From JBAOHV01 sp964450685 (GTDB lineage Bacteria; Actinomycetota; Acidimicrobiia; Acidimicrobiales; Microtrichaceae): a stretch of 64,000 nucleotides of DNA. The position numbers were made by a program, and so were the translations under genes. The stretch lies in the NCBI GenBank assembly GCA_964450685.1, contig CAYVDN010000007.1:30647-94646 (forward strand). The letters are read 5' to 3'. This document shows positions 19,101 through 27,680 of the stretch, in pieces (the stretch's first letter is position 1; every line of letters begins with the position of its first letter). The notes beneath the pieces are model-generated. The model was given only the letters and a program-made list of their open reading frames with translations, made no database searches and was not told the DNA's origin.

Positions 19101-19907
19101 GACTCGCAGGTTGGTGATGGTCTGACCGGGAGCGATCTCGACCTCGATGTTCCACAGGCGAGCGAAGTTGGGGCCGGTGGCCGTTTCGGACTCGGGTGCG
19201 TTGTCGCGCTTGGTGATGGTCAGCAGCGTCGGGGTGACAGTGCTCGTGACGCTGCCCCCGACGATCGCCGGGTCGGTCAGCGGGTTGTCGAGCGGGTCCG
19301 CGCCGAAACGGAACCCGCCCCGGGCCACGACCTGGAGTGCGTGGCCCGGGTCGGCGAAGTCGGACAGCTGGGTGACGACCGAGATCGTCGCGGCGGGCTG
19401 GGTCGGGGTGAACGACCCGAACGGCAGGGTGAGCGTCGTCATGGTGTCGCCCGCGGTGTAACCCGAGGGGCACGTGACCGGCTGGCCGGTCAATGGATGC
19501 ACGTCGGAGCCGTCACAGGCGAGGACCGTCACCGTCGACGGGACTGCCGAGCCCAGGTAGGACGCGGAGACGAACGAGATGCCGTCGCGGGGACCGCCGC
19601 CGCTCAGGCCGTCGGCGCCGTTGGTCGGCAGGAACAGATCTGTGAAGGGCCCGTAGCCGGTGTCGGCCGGCGAGGGGTTGGAGAAGGTCAACTCCATCTC
19701 GACCTGTTCACCGATGAACGGCGACGTGTCCACGTCCAGGCTGACGATAGGCAGCGGTGGCGCGGCGGCTGCCGGGCGGGCGCCGGTGAACACCAGCACC
19801 GAGGCGACCAGCAGGGTGACCACGACAGCGGCCAGACCGCGTTTGGCCACGTCAGCGATCAGGGAGCGGCGATCAAGGGGGGAACTTGCTTCAACTGCAT
19901 GGGACAC
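13140..19907 (-). CDS. Giant DUF11-repeat surface protein with sorting-signal-like C-terminus
   Basis: A protein of about 2255 residues. The signal sequence (KRGLAAVVVTLLVASVLVF then ARPAAAA) is followed by an N-terminal beta-rich region. About a dozen DUF11-type repeats follow, each opening with a pattern like 'SVTKxxxxxxAxxGDxITYTVTVTN' and adding a TDTLP-type strand. DUF11 repeats occur in large bacterial surface proteins. The C-terminus SLSFTG, a hydrophobic helix and RFRRR resembles an LPxTG-like sortase signal. No sortase gene is in the window. The start is uncertain: GTG 19907 is used, GTG 19997 would add 30 residues, and a GTG inside the signal peptide is also possible. Adhesion or cell-surface structure is the likely role. 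Confidence 0.85.
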   Translation of the reverse strand: MSHAVEASSPLDRRSLIADVAKRGLAAVVVTLLVASVLVFTGARPAAAAPPLPIVSLDVDTSPFIGEQVEMELTFSNPSPADTGYGPFTDLFLPTNGADGLSGGGPRDGISFVSASYLGSAVPSTVTVLACDGSDVHPLTGQPVTCPSGYTAGDTMTTLTLPFGSFTPTQPAATISVVTQLSDFADPGHALQVVARGGFRFGADPLDNPLTDPAIVGGSVTSTVTPTLLTITKRDNAPESETATGPNFARLWNIEVEIAPGQTITNLRVSDDLPDAVVYAGVQNIAPSGSVTDQPAGPGPWASESVTVTYPSATNQASYDVAFWVPELDAGTDPVLDPTSGAPATISNDASALGDWDPLDPRDAAGTDNAVADPAGPLDTITARSVATQKSVAVSTDTGRAGPTPGDTLTWTVQVQVSDYFDFRNLTLDDIAADGQTLDSTFSPTISYRTPEGSGSTTLGAHFSSSVNSPGSPGGCAATDPGATTIGVDLAGFLASEQPTSGGVWHGNASGGTVATITYRTVIDASYRCRFSGGAVNSRDVIDNVAVVSGVVDVPGGGTVTDSTEDSVTIVAPATSKSVYAINGDTADTGPDIAAGDQVTYRIVATVPLTNVLDLSITDFLPLPTFDIPSGATPFTNLTGSGPVAPGPFSPTAWSVALGPTDTFSSSTSSIPTLSVDQVGNSVRAEYPDYQSAPGTTARTIDLLITVVANDQPFADGLLLTNQARLSSANSPDEIVNQDVIVQVNLTQPVLGITKGVVATNNPAGVFSPSATGPAGITWSAPGSAGARFSGGPLSSAVLAAAPVDSNLSRVDAGDTVTFAVIVNNTGTGIRGAFDVAMADAVPAGFSMPSGGWNLSVTDGNGTPLAHSGTTPSSVTLTDPAADQGALAPYDANSATNVAVVTFDATLDAAVSMNQLLTNEAEVTNYSGTEGGPNFVTAPIEDTATVRVATPSFTKSVIATGIGVSPTTPVNLELPIGSTAVYRVVATVPEGTTANFSIRDTLDAGLAFVSFDSITASAGLSTSHAGGFTGALAATSVTGSGTLATVPLDTITNSDTDNATAETITLEYTVVLLNTTGNTTGGSRNNSVVGRIGSSNVGTAVSAPNIRINEPSLSVSKSASPTTADAGDTITYTVTMSASSATRTITAHDVVLTDTLPSGVDYVAGSFAHTAGVAPTTIDTSAASATWTTFAPGATSTFTLQAVVRDDATSYGPSVTNTARATYTSLPGTHSSSLSPYNTLGVERTGSTSDTGGAANTYNRTGSSTVAVNSSAVTKSLASTSATHTNGASVTIGETATFTLGVTVPDGDLGTVTVTDVLPAGLVYVPGSATIDLGTFAGTWTGSPALPAAQLSGNNVNFVFENMLVSSGPGTSDNSFSITLTARVADVVGNAAGTTLSNVGRVTVAGTQFNSSPVNLTVVVPALSVTKTFTPDEAAANDSVTVGLTVTNTGTSTAYDTVVTDVVDGDVFDSVTPNAVAGWTATAVPQGDDTLVTYTANAGTAIAPSGSQSFSFTATLVADVTAPSTHTNTANASTTTLDGTDSNERTVTGSGSDTLDVTGVDISVTKVADVATADAGEEIIYTLTVENLGDRDAAGVVLTDTLGSNVTLVSASGSNTVSGNTITWNAFPLAAGASTTRTVTVEVVNPLPVGATSTTNIAEAADDGAHGADTDPSNNDDSVVVGLGSVVDLSVDKTGPVTAEPGDPITYGVAVTNLGDRDADDATVTDVLGAGLEFVSATAGGTYDSATRTITWTGVDLTGAAGATPSAGFTVRATVTDPLPAGRLSVTNSAQVSHSDDVNPTNDTDAVTTTVDAQVDLVVTKDDGVTAVVPGDSLTYTVRVTNTGNRGATGVLTVDTLDGNHVFVSASGGGTYDPSARTVTWNTGIVQVGDVVTYTVDVTVADPLDPLTTTELTNTVTVSDDGANGPERTPADNTDTDTDLTGADLSVAKVLSSDALVPGAEATYTITVTNGGPMTVADLSVNETMPSDLSLVSARVDRGTIDTDTWLWTNANLAPGQTATLTVVVDVSLDATGDQTNTVTVTGVGVGDPDPSDNTASVTDPLDPTADLTITKSLEGTLVRGATAVWEVVVTNNGPSRATSVTVDDTLPAGLEFAGAVGADGTTWSCSTRSPGVVACVLDGVMEPGDTATLRVSTTVSPTAPAGPVVNRVEVSGAESETTADNNTADAAGTLTALPVTFLPTDPGAAGAGAQAPDSQNPSPSSLSFTGANHLAWVLSGLLLAVGGVLMLRFRRRTA

Positions 19908-20062
19908 GAGGAGCAGATCGGCAGATCGGTCAGTCCTGTGAGCACTACCGAGCCATGGGCCGGATGTCACAACGACACCCCTCGCTTCGCTGTTCACGGC
20001 CGCCCGCTACGTGACCGACCCGCGATCAGTTGGTGGTGGAGGTGTCTTACAGTCGGTCCGGG

Positions 20063-22768
20063 ATGAGCGAGGCCGCCGTTGGAAGGAACGATCCGCCCGC
20101 GCGCGCGGAGATGAACTGGCACTCGGCGACGGTCGCCGAGGTCGAGTCCCACCTAGCCACATCATCACACGGACTGACCTCGGAGGAGGCGGCTGAACGC
20201 CTCGCCGTCCATGGCCCGAATGTGCTGCCCGACGAACCACCTCCAAGAGCGTGGGTCGTCTTCCTGCGCCAGTTCTCGAGCACGTTCATCATCATCCTGC
20301 TCGTCGCGGCCTGCGTCACCCTCGCAATGCGCGAGTTCCTCGACACCGCGCTGATCCTGGTGGCGCTCCTGTTGAACGCCGTCATCGGCTTCACCCAGGA
20401 ACGGCGAGCCGAAGGAGCGGTGCGCGCCCTGATCTCGCTGGTAGTCCCGCGGAGCCGAGTCGTGCGTGACGGACAGGATTGGGAGACCGACAGCCGCGAC
20501 ATCGTTCCTGGCGACCTGATCGTGCTCGAACCCGGCACCCGGATCCCTGCCGACTTACGCTTGTCGTCCGTTAACGCGCTGACGATCGACGAGTCTCTCC
20601 TCACAGGCGAGTCACTCCCGTCGACCAAGACGTCCAGACCGGTGGGCGAGCACACGATGCCTGCCGATCGAACCTCAATGGCTTACACCGGCACCATCGT
20701 GGCCAGCGGACGCGGCCGTGGCTACGCCGTGGCGACCGGAACGAATACCGAACTGGGTGAGATCGCCGGACTCGTCCGTCGCGAACAGGTCGGCAAGCTC
20801 CCGCTGCAGGACAGGATGTCGTCGTTCGCCCGTGTGATCGGGACCCTGGTCCTGGTGGCATCGCTGGTGGCGTTCGTGTCGGGAATCGCCCGCGGGGAAT
20901 CCGCCGACGGGATGTTCCATGTCGCAGTCGCGATGGCGGTCTCTGCCGTACCCGAAGGCCTACCCGTCGCGATGACCGTCACGCTGGCGATAGGCGTGAC
21001 CCGGATGGCGCGCCGCCATGCGGTGCTACGCCGCTTGCCAGCCATGGAGACACTGGGCAGCACGACGGTCATCGGCTCTGACAAGACCGGCACTCTGACC
21101 CAGAACCGGATGGCAGTTCAGGCCATCTGGGCCGGAGGGCGGGTTTTCACCGCCGAAGAAGCCGTCGGATCGACCGACCATGCCCTCCTACTGGCCCTGA
21201 AGACCGGAGTGCTCGCCAACGAAGCCGAACTGGTCCACACCGATGATGGACCGGTCGCCACCGGGGACCCCACCGAGACCGCCCTGTTGATCGCCGCAGA
21301 TCAGGCGGGCATCGACCCCGGCGAACTGCGAGACGAGCATCCCGTTCTAGCCGAGATCCCCTTCGAGGCGCATAGACGCTATTCAGCTTCTTTCCGGGAA
21401 GGTCCGAATGGCCAGGAGGTGTTCGTCAAGGGGGCACCCGAGCAGATAATCAAGATGTGCTCGACAGTGCTCACCCCCGACGGGCCGATCGAGCTCGACC
21501 CCGCGGCGGCCCACGCCGCTGCAAGTGATCTGGCCGCTCGCGGCCTGCGAGTCCTGGGCATGGCCTACGCGGCCGATGCAACGCACATGAGCGGGTCGGA
21601 CCAGGACGATGGCTTCGCTGATCCACACGACCTCGTGCTGGTCGGGTTGCAGGGGATGATGGATCCTCCTCGCTCGGGAGTGAAGGAAGCGATAGCCGCG
21701 TGCCATGACGCTGGCGTTCGGGTCGTGATGGTCACCGGGGACCACTCGATAACCGCCCGCGCCATCGCGATCGAGCTCGGCATCGCGGACAACGAACACG
21801 CGAGGGTTCTCACCGGCACCGATCTCAACCACTTGGATGACGACGCCCTCCGTGATCTCGTGAACGAGGTCGCTGTCTACGCCCGGGTGTCACCGCACGA
21901 GAAGCTCCGAATCGTCCGCTCCCTAGAACATCACGGTCATGTCGTGGCGGTCACCGGCGACGGCGTCAACGACGCCCCCGCGCTCCGTGCGGCCGCGATC
22001 GGTGTGGCGATGGGACACAGCGGCACCGATGTCGCGCGGGAGGCATCCGACATGGTGCTCTCGGACGACAACTTCGTGAGCATCGTCTCGGCAATCGAGG
22101 AGGGGCGGATCGCGTTCTCGAACATCCGCAAGGTGTCGTTCTTCCTCATCTCGACAGCGGCTGCCGAGACGCTTGCGATCCTCCTGTCTGTGTGGCTCGG
22201 ATGGCCGCTGCTGCTCGTCCCGGCCCAGATCCTCTGGCTCAACCTCGTCACCAACGGGGTCCAGGATCTGGCCCTGGCTTTCGAACCGGGAAGCCGCGAC
22301 AACATGCGACGCCCTCCCCGCCATCCGCGCGAGGGGATCCTGTCACCGATGATGTGGGAACGCACCGCGCTGGTGGGGGTCGTCATGGCTGCCGGGGCAC
22401 TGCTCATGTTCCGGTGGGAACTGGGCCAAGGGGGTTCCCTGGTTGCCGCCCAGAGCGTCGCGCTCAGCACCCTCGTGATCTTCAACATCTTCCAGGCTGG
22501 CAACGCCAGGTCGGTCAGCCGCTCGGTCTTCACCCTGAACCCGGTGGCCAACCCGTTCCTGTTCTGGGCCACCATCGGTGCCGTCACCATTCAGGTCGCC
22601 GCCCTCTACTTCCCGCCCACGCAGTTCGTGCTCGGGGTGGAGCCGATCAGCGGCTCCGCCTGGCTACGGGCGATCCTGACCGCAGCAAGTGTCCTGATCG
22701 TGGTCGAGGCCCACAAGGCGCTCAGACGCCGCTGGCCCATCCCGTTGCGACATGTGTCGGCCGATTGA
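20063..22768 (+). CDS. P-type cation-translocating ATPase (P2 type)
   Basis: A 901-residue membrane pump. The N-terminal cation ATPase domain is followed by the LLTGES actuator motif, a PEGLPV membrane motif, the phosphorylation site DKTGTLT with Asp340, an MVTGDH segment, TGDGVNDAPAL, and a C-terminal set of membrane helices. PEGLP and the length fit P2A/P2B-type (calcium or Na+/K+-like) ATPases rather than heavy-metal pumps. The transported ion is not certain. ATG 20063 is chosen; a later ATG at 20111 is possible. It is divergent from the giant surface-protein gene. Confidence 0.92.
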   Translation: MSEAAVGRNDPPARAEMNWHSATVAEVESHLATSSHGLTSEEAAERLAVHGPNVLPDEPPPRAWVVFLRQFSSTFIIILLVAACVTLAMREFLDTALILVALLLNAVIGFTQERRAEGAVRALISLVVPRSRVVRDGQDWETDSRDIVPGDLIVLEPGTRIPADLRLSSVNALTIDESLLTGESLPSTKTSRPVGEHTMPADRTSMAYTGTIVASGRGRGYAVATGTNTELGEIAGLVRREQVGKLPLQDRMSSFARVIGTLVLVASLVAFVSGIARGESADGMFHVAVAMAVSAVPEGLPVAMTVTLAIGVTRMARRHAVLRRLPAMETLGSTTVIGSDKTGTLTQNRMAVQAIWAGGRVFTAEEAVGSTDHALLLALKTGVLANEAELVHTDDGPVATGDPTETALLIAADQAGIDPGELRDEHPVLAEIPFEAHRRYSASFREGPNGQEVFVKGAPEQIIKMCSTVLTPDGPIELDPAAAHAAASDLAARGLRVLGMAYAADATHMSGSDQDDGFADPHDLVLVGLQGMMDPPRSGVKEAIAACHDAGVRVVMVTGDHSITARAIAIELGIADNEHARVLTGTDLNHLDDDALRDLVNEVAVYARVSPHEKLRIVRSLEHHGHVVAVTGDGVNDAPALRAAAIGVAMGHSGTDVAREASDMVLSDDNFVSIVSAIEEGRIAFSNIRKVSFFLISTAAAETLAILLSVWLGWPLLLVPAQILWLNLVTNGVQDLALAFEPGSRDNMRRPPRHPREGILSPMMWERTALVGVVMAAGALLMFRWELGQGGSLVAAQSVALSTLVIFNIFQAGNARSVSRSVFTLNPVANPFLFWATIGAVTIQVAALYFPPTQFVLGVEPISGSAWLRAILTAASVLIVVEAHKALRRRWPIPLRHVSAD

Positions 22769-22800
22769 CCGCGCTGCCGCGTTGCTTCGGCTGTGGGTGA

Positions 22801-23118
22801 TCACGTCGCGTTGGCGGTCTCGTAGTCGATGGGGCCGAGCAAGAAGCTCCGCGTCAGCAGAAGCGCGAGACCCACTCGCTGATGCTGACGTACCAACGCA
22901 TCCAGCTCCGCCCGTCGTGAGCCTTCACCCAGCACGAGTTCAGCGCTGCGAACCACTTCTCCGGAGTCGCCGACCAGTGACTCGACTGCATCGGCTACCG
23001 CGTACTCGAGCCAGAAGCCACCCGTGTGAAGCTTGGACCGCAGTTGCTTGTCAGCATGTCGGTGGCCGCCAATAGCCTCGGAGCACCACCGACAAGGGAG
23101 AGGAACCCACCGTGTCAC
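22801..23118 (-). CDS. Doubtful small ORF, possible remnant of a nuclease domain
   Basis: A 105-codon minus-strand frame in the 343-bp space between the ATPase and the next gene; its 5' end overlaps that gene's start by 7 bp. From about residue 31 it reads like coding sequence: LHTGGFWLEYAVADAVESL, then an ELDALV strand. That order (GGxxLE, a helix, then ExD) faintly recalls the C-terminal PD-(D/E)xK nuclease region of DUF1887/Card1-type proteins. The expected ECK or IECKT strand is missing. If real it is a degraded fragment; it may equally be chance. Confidence 0.25.
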   Translation of the reverse strand: MTRWVPLPCRWCSEAIGGHRHADKQLRSKLHTGGFWLEYAVADAVESLVGDSGEVVRSAELVLGEGSRRAELDALVRQHQRVGLALLLTRSFLLGPIDYETANAT

Positions 23119-23621
23119 GACTCGACTGGAAGCTCGCTGTGCGCATCGCCGGCTTCGCGCTGCTCGCTCTGCTCGCGCTGAACAACTTCTACGCCTGGAC
23201 CCCCGACAACGACAGCGGCGGCGCAGTCGACAGCACAGAGTTCGATTCGGCGACGTACTCGGAGCTTCTCAGCGCGGCTGCGGCCGACAACGAGGTCAAC
23301 GCCGACAACACCGACTCGGCGCCACAGCAGCAGGTTGCCAACGGCTGGTACACCAACGACCTGCTCAACACGATGACGCTGCACAACATCGAAGCGCTCG
23401 ACACCATCACCGCCAACCAGACCGCCCAGGTCGACCTCGCCTCCGATTCCGGGCATCGCATCGCGACCCTGCTGCTGTTGGGCGTATTGGCAGTGGTGTG
23501 GCACGGAGCGACGCTCTCCTTCGCCCCAACTCGACGAGAGCGCGGAGCAGCGTTCACCGTGACGAACCTCCCGCCCCCACCACCGAACGTGGCGGGGCGG
23601 CCCTCTCCCCCAGCACCCTGA
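23112..23621 (+). CDS. Hypothetical two-pass membrane protein
   Basis: A 169-residue protein with an N-terminal membrane segment (about residues 10-24), an extracytoplasmic acidic Asn/Asp-rich region, a second membrane segment (about residues 115-133) and a Pro-rich tail. The GTG start at 23112 has a clear GGGAGAGG ribosome-binding site about 9 bases upstream. No family is recognised. It stands alone between the ATPase gene and tRNA-Lys. Confidence 0.7.
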   Translation: MSRLDWKLAVRIAGFALLALLALNNFYAWTPDNDSGGAVDSTEFDSATYSELLSAAAADNEVNADNTDSAPQQQVANGWYTNDLLNTMTLHNIEALDTITANQTAQVDLASDSGHRIATLLLLGVLAVVWHGATLSFAPTRRERGAAFTVTNLPPPPPNVAGRPSPPAP

Positions 23622-23797
23622 ACCCGCGGCGCTATCCCGGAATAGCTAGCGACCGCCGCCAGACGCGCTAGAGCGAATCACCCAAGACAGCCGCCGTCGG
23701 TTCGGTGCGCACGTCAGGCGACCCCGGGACCGCCATTTTCGGGTGCTGGTAACACCCGTTATCTCGCGCGTTCTCTTGCGGGTTATCTTGCAGTCCC

Positions 23798-23870
23798 GGG
23801 CCTCTAGCTCAGTTGGTAGAGCAGTGGACTTTTAATCCATCGGTCGTGGGTTCGAGTCCCACGGGGCCCA
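23798..23870 (+). tRNA. tRNA-Lys (anticodon TTT)
   Basis: A 73-nt cloverleaf. The acceptor GGGCCTC pairs with GGGGCCC (one G-T pair), the D-arm contains AGCTCAGTTGGTAGAGC, the anticodon loop CTTTTAA gives TTT, and the T-arm GTGGG-TTCGAGT-CCCAC is perfect. A discriminator A ends the gene and CCA is not encoded. The 176 bp upstream holds an AT-richer stretch with two TTATCT motifs that may be the promoter; no integrase or att-like duplication is seen downstream. Confidence 0.97.
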
Positions 23871-24005
23871 CTCCACAACAGGCTGCTTCCCACCAGTCGG
23901 GTGGTGTGATCAATGGACGTGGCCCCCAGCGGTGCGTAACGTTGGTCAGCGACGTGCCGGCCGGTAAGGCCGGCTGATCACTGGGCGAACGATCCGGGGG
24001 GATTC

Positions 24006-25436
24006 ATGGGGCAGATTTCCGTACCAGCACGACGCGCACGCCGCTGGGCGTTTGCAGCGCTGGCAGCACCGGCACTGGTGCTGGGGGCGGCGTGCACCAC
24101 GCCACCGCAGCCGACCGCGCCGCTGGTGGTCAACACGACCGCCGACACCTTCGACGGTACGTGTGACACGACGGACTGCTCGTTGCGTGACGCAATCGCC
24201 GCGTCGAACGCGTTGGTGCCGACGGGCGGACTGCCGAACCGGATCAATGTCCCTGCCGGCAACTTCACCCTCGCCACGGACACGACGATCGCCGTTACAC
24301 GGCCCGTCATCATCAGTGGCGCGGGCGCGGCGCTGACGACCCTCGACGTGACCGGCTCGACGGTCCCTTCCCCGGGCGGAGTGATCCAGCCGCAGGCGTC
24401 GGTGGTCATCGGATCGATGGCCTTCGTGAGCACCGACGCAACGCCGTCGGACGTGCTCCTCTCCTGCACAGGTCAAGCGGTGCGCACGGCGACTGTCATG
24501 AACGCCACGGCGTCTGGGCTCGCTGCCCTCGTGGCGGAGTGCGACTCGACCGTGGTCAGCACGGCGGTGACCGGCCCGACCACTGCGATCGCTCCGTTCG
24601 CTCTGGCGGTCAGCAACAGCACGGTGCCGATGGCTTCCGGAACGCTCGACCCGGTGCGCATGTCCTTCGTGTCGAGCGTGGTGACCGGCCCGTCGGCAGC
24701 TGACGGCACCGTGGAGAACACGGCGCTCAGCATCCAGCCCCGCCTGAGCCAGGTGAACGTACCGGTGTCGTTCACCGGGTCCCGTCTGATCGGCGTCGAC
24801 CTGGTGCTGGGCGGTGTGGCGCCCGGGTCGCTCGACGTCGCGGTGCTCTCTTCGAGCTTCGGCCAGACCGGCCCCGATGGTCCCGTCCAGTTGAAGATCG
24901 GCGCCGGCTCCAAGGCACGTATCGTCAACTCGACCGTCTACGGCGGTGGTCCCGCCGGTGCGATCATGGTCGAAGGCACCCTGACCGCCGAGTCGGTCAC
25001 CGCTACGACCAACGGCCCGACGATCGTGCGCAGCGCCATCGCCTCGGTCACGACCCGTCGTTCGATCCTCAGCGCCGCTTCGGGCGACACCTGCTCGGCC
25101 GCGATCAACAGCCTCGGCTACAACCTGACCGTCGGTTCCTCGTGCGGCCTGGCCGCAGCGACGGACTCGACCGTCGCGAACGAGGCAGCGCTCGGACTCG
25201 ATGTCATCGACACCTGGGGCAACGTCGCCCCGTCACTGCACCGAATCCCGATCGCGGGCAGCCCTGCGCTCGACGCGATCGCGCCGGGTCTCCCGAACGA
25301 CCTGGACTGCCCGACCGAGGCAGGTCAGGGCCGCAGCATCGACGCCCGCGGCGTCCTTCGCCCGCAGGGGACCGGGTGCGACATCGGAGCGCTGGAGCTA
25401 CAGGTGACCCCACCACCCCCAGAACCGGCCGAGTGA
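24006..25436 (+). CDS. CSLREA-type beta-helix surface protein
   Basis: A 476-residue exported protein. The signal peptide ends in LGAAC (Cys30, possibly lipid-anchored). A CSLRDAIAASNA motif at about residues 58-69 marks the CSLREA N-terminal domain, followed by repeated Thr/Ser/Val beta strands typical of a right-handed parallel beta-helix. A C-terminal choice-of-anchor-Q-like segment (LGYNL...SPALDAI) ends near residue 425. Proteins of this kind are cell-surface or secreted and of unknown ligand. The ATG is preceded by GGGGGG. It is convergent with the DUF5054 gene. Confidence 0.82.
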   Translation: MGQISVPARRARRWAFAALAAPALVLGAACTTPPQPTAPLVVNTTADTFDGTCDTTDCSLRDAIAASNALVPTGGLPNRINVPAGNFTLATDTTIAVTRPVIISGAGAALTTLDVTGSTVPSPGGVIQPQASVVIGSMAFVSTDATPSDVLLSCTGQAVRTATVMNATASGLAALVAECDSTVVSTAVTGPTTAIAPFALAVSNSTVPMASGTLDPVRMSFVSSVVTGPSAADGTVENTALSIQPRLSQVNVPVSFTGSRLIGVDLVLGGVAPGSLDVAVLSSSFGQTGPDGPVQLKIGAGSKARIVNSTVYGGGPAGAIMVEGTLTAESVTATTNGPTIVRSAIASVTTRRSILSAASGDTCSAAINSLGYNLTVGSSCGLAAATDSTVANEAALGLDVIDTWGNVAPSLHRIPIAGSPALDAIAPGLPNDLDCPTEAGQGRSIDARGVLRPQGTGCDIGALELQVTPPPPEPAE

Positions 25437-25462
25437 TCGCCTGAGCTGACCGCTCAACCGGT

Positions 25463-27523
25463 TCAACTGAAGCGCACCGACGTCCGGCAGCGGCCGTCGC
25501 CCTCGACCCACATGGGGAAGTTCGTGCCCCACAGGTTGGCGTGTACGCACACGTGCCAGCCGTCCGACAGCCAACCGTCCGGCAGTGCCGCCTGCTCGTC
25601 GTCCCAGACGAGCAGGCGTGGAGGGCCGGGCGCCACCAGGCCGGTGTCCATCAGGTCGATCGTCGTACCGTCGGAGTGGACCAGGCGGTCGGCCACATGG
25701 AGTCGTCTCGCTCCACCGGCGACGACGTCGAACGGCGACACCTCCGCACCGAGCTTGACCATCCGCCACCCGACCGGATCGGTCACCCGCGGCGACAGCC
25801 GCCACCACAGCGCACCCGGCCACCGGGCAGCGGGTCTGTCCCACCAGGCGAGTTCCAGCTCCAGCCCCGTGCCCGCCGCGGCGGAGCGGAGCGTCGTGCG
25901 GTAGCTGGACGGCACGGCGACCGGGTCGTCAGGTGCTGCGTCGATGCGCTGCTCTACGACGAGCAGCGGACCCCTCTCGTCTTCGCCCACCCACGCACCC
26001 ACCAGCCTCGTTCCCCACCAAGCCGATCGGGCCCCGCTGTGCTCGAGTCCCGGCTTGGTGTTGTCCCATCGAGCCCACCACTCGTTGTCCGGGGTGACCG
26101 AGGCGTTGTAGGTGGAGTACCAGCGTTCGAAGTCGTCTGCGTCGAAGGTCTGCTGGCCGACCGCACACAGCACGCCGGCGCCATCGAGCACAGATCCATC
26201 GAGCACGGAACCGTCGCTATCGACTCGCAGCGAGCGCCCTCCGAGTTCCACCACCTGGTCGACGGCAACTGGCTCGAGCGCTTCGGTGGACAGCCGCCGG
26301 GGCGACTCCCGCGACGACGCGAGCTCGGCCGCGGCGTCATCCGCCAGGCTGCAGTGGCAAGACGCGCGCAGCAGTTCGACGTACTCGTCCAGCAGGGACC
26401 GCTGCTCCTGCCAGCTCGCCTCGAACCGCCTGGTCGCTTCGTCGTCGCGGACCTCGGCCAGCTCGGACGCGCTCCAGTGCGTCGTATCGGGCCAGTGGGA
26501 CTTCTGGTCAAGCCCCCACGTGTGCTCTGCGACCAACAGCAGACGGGTCGACGCGGCGCGCAGGCCGGGGTCGTCGGCGGACACCTCGCCGTCGCGGATC
26601 CACCCGGCTCGCTGTCTGGCCAGGGCCCGGAAGCCCGCGACCTTGACCGGATCGGATCCCACACCGTGGATCCAGGTATCGCCCAGCTCGGCGGTCACGA
26701 CAGGCAGCGTCGCACGGGCCGAGCGAACAGCCAGCGCCACATCGTCGAGCGTCCCCGCCACCACCTCGGCACCGGGGAACCGCGCGGCGAGCGAGTCGAA
26801 CGCTGCGGTCACCTCGGCTGCCGAGCGCGGTCCGAGGTTGTCGCCCGTCACGTCCACTGCGACCGCCACCCCGGTGCCCCGGATCACCTGGACATCGCCG
26901 TAGCCACCCGGCTGGTACATCACCGAGATCTCGGCTGATCCGGCACGCCACACGAACTGATCGGGAACCGCGGGTGTGGCGGCCGCCGGGTTCACGCCGA
27001 TGTGCAACAACTCGACCCCCGCGTCGGCGAGCAACGGGACCAGCGAGCGGGTGTGGCCAGGCACGTCGGTCATCTTCGCTGCGAGCGTGCGTCGACCGAA
27101 CCGGCGGTCCAGCTCGGCCGACAGCGACAGTCCGTGCTCGACGAGCGAGCGGTCGGCGAACTCGGTGTGCAGCGTGAACGGCATCGCGTGCCAGCACAGG
27201 TCACCCTGCTCGATCGCCCGCTCGATCGTTGCCCTTCGCTGCCGATCGACGGTTTGCAACGCCTCGGTCAGGATCCACGAACCCGTGGTCCAACGAAACC
27301 GGGCGGGACCGCCAGCCGCGCGCAACTCGGCGGCAGTGGCGACTGCACGGGGAAAGAAGTCGTCCAGGTACCGCTTCCTGACCGTTGCGGCCAGATCGGT
27401 GAAACCCACGTCCAGGTGAGTCTTGGCGACGTAGAGGACCCGCTCGACGGGAGGTTCCGCTGCGTCACCCACCCGTGCGAGCGTACCGACCGGCCCGCCA
27501 TCTCGTGGCGCCCGGGCAGACAT
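25463..27523 (-). CDS. DUF5054 / glycoside hydrolase 38-like protein
   Basis: A 686-residue protein. The N-terminal 300 residues start VLYVAKTHLDVGFTD, which recalls the catalytic-domain opening of GH38 alpha-mannosidases (His-x-Asp), and belong to DUF5054. The C-terminal half has WWARWDNTKPG and other beta-rich segments, as in the mannosidase C-terminal domains. A glycosidase acting on a sugar polymer is likely, but its substrate is not known. ATG 27523 is used; a GTG at 27532 would add three residues. No signal peptide is evident, so the protein is probably cytosolic. Confidence 0.8.
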   Translation of the reverse strand: MSARAPRDGGPVGTLARVGDAAEPPVERVLYVAKTHLDVGFTDLAATVRKRYLDDFFPRAVATAAELRAAGGPARFRWTTGSWILTEALQTVDRQRRATIERAIEQGDLCWHAMPFTLHTEFADRSLVEHGLSLSAELDRRFGRRTLAAKMTDVPGHTRSLVPLLADAGVELLHIGVNPAAATPAVPDQFVWRAGSAEISVMYQPGGYGDVQVIRGTGVAVAVDVTGDNLGPRSAAEVTAAFDSLAARFPGAEVVAGTLDDVALAVRSARATLPVVTAELGDTWIHGVGSDPVKVAGFRALARQRAGWIRDGEVSADDPGLRAASTRLLLVAEHTWGLDQKSHWPDTTHWSASELAEVRDDEATRRFEASWQEQRSLLDEYVELLRASCHCSLADDAAAELASSRESPRRLSTEALEPVAVDQVVELGGRSLRVDSDGSVLDGSVLDGAGVLCAVGQQTFDADDFERWYSTYNASVTPDNEWWARWDNTKPGLEHSGARSAWWGTRLVGAWVGEDERGPLLVVEQRIDAAPDDPVAVPSSYRTTLRSAAAGTGLELELAWWDRPAARWPGALWWRLSPRVTDPVGWRMVKLGAEVSPFDVVAGGARRLHVADRLVHSDGTTIDLMDTGLVAPGPPRLLVWDDEQAALPDGWLSDGWHVCVHANLWGTNFPMWVEGDGRCRTSVRFS

Positions 27524-27680
27524 CGCAGTCACCGGCCCGGCGGCGAGGCACCACTAGGGTTCTTGACCATTGAGGTTCGGGGGATACCAGGCGACCCTTT
27601 CTCCCGGACCGATCCTCTCCGAGCGAGGAATCCTGAACTGGTTGTCAACCCGCCGGGCGGGCGAAGCGTTGGTAGGGAGT

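Noticed and set aside
23798..24005. tRNA-Lys as an integration site for a mobile element
   Set aside because: No repeat of the tRNA 3' end, integrase or phage-like gene was found in the flanking sequence.
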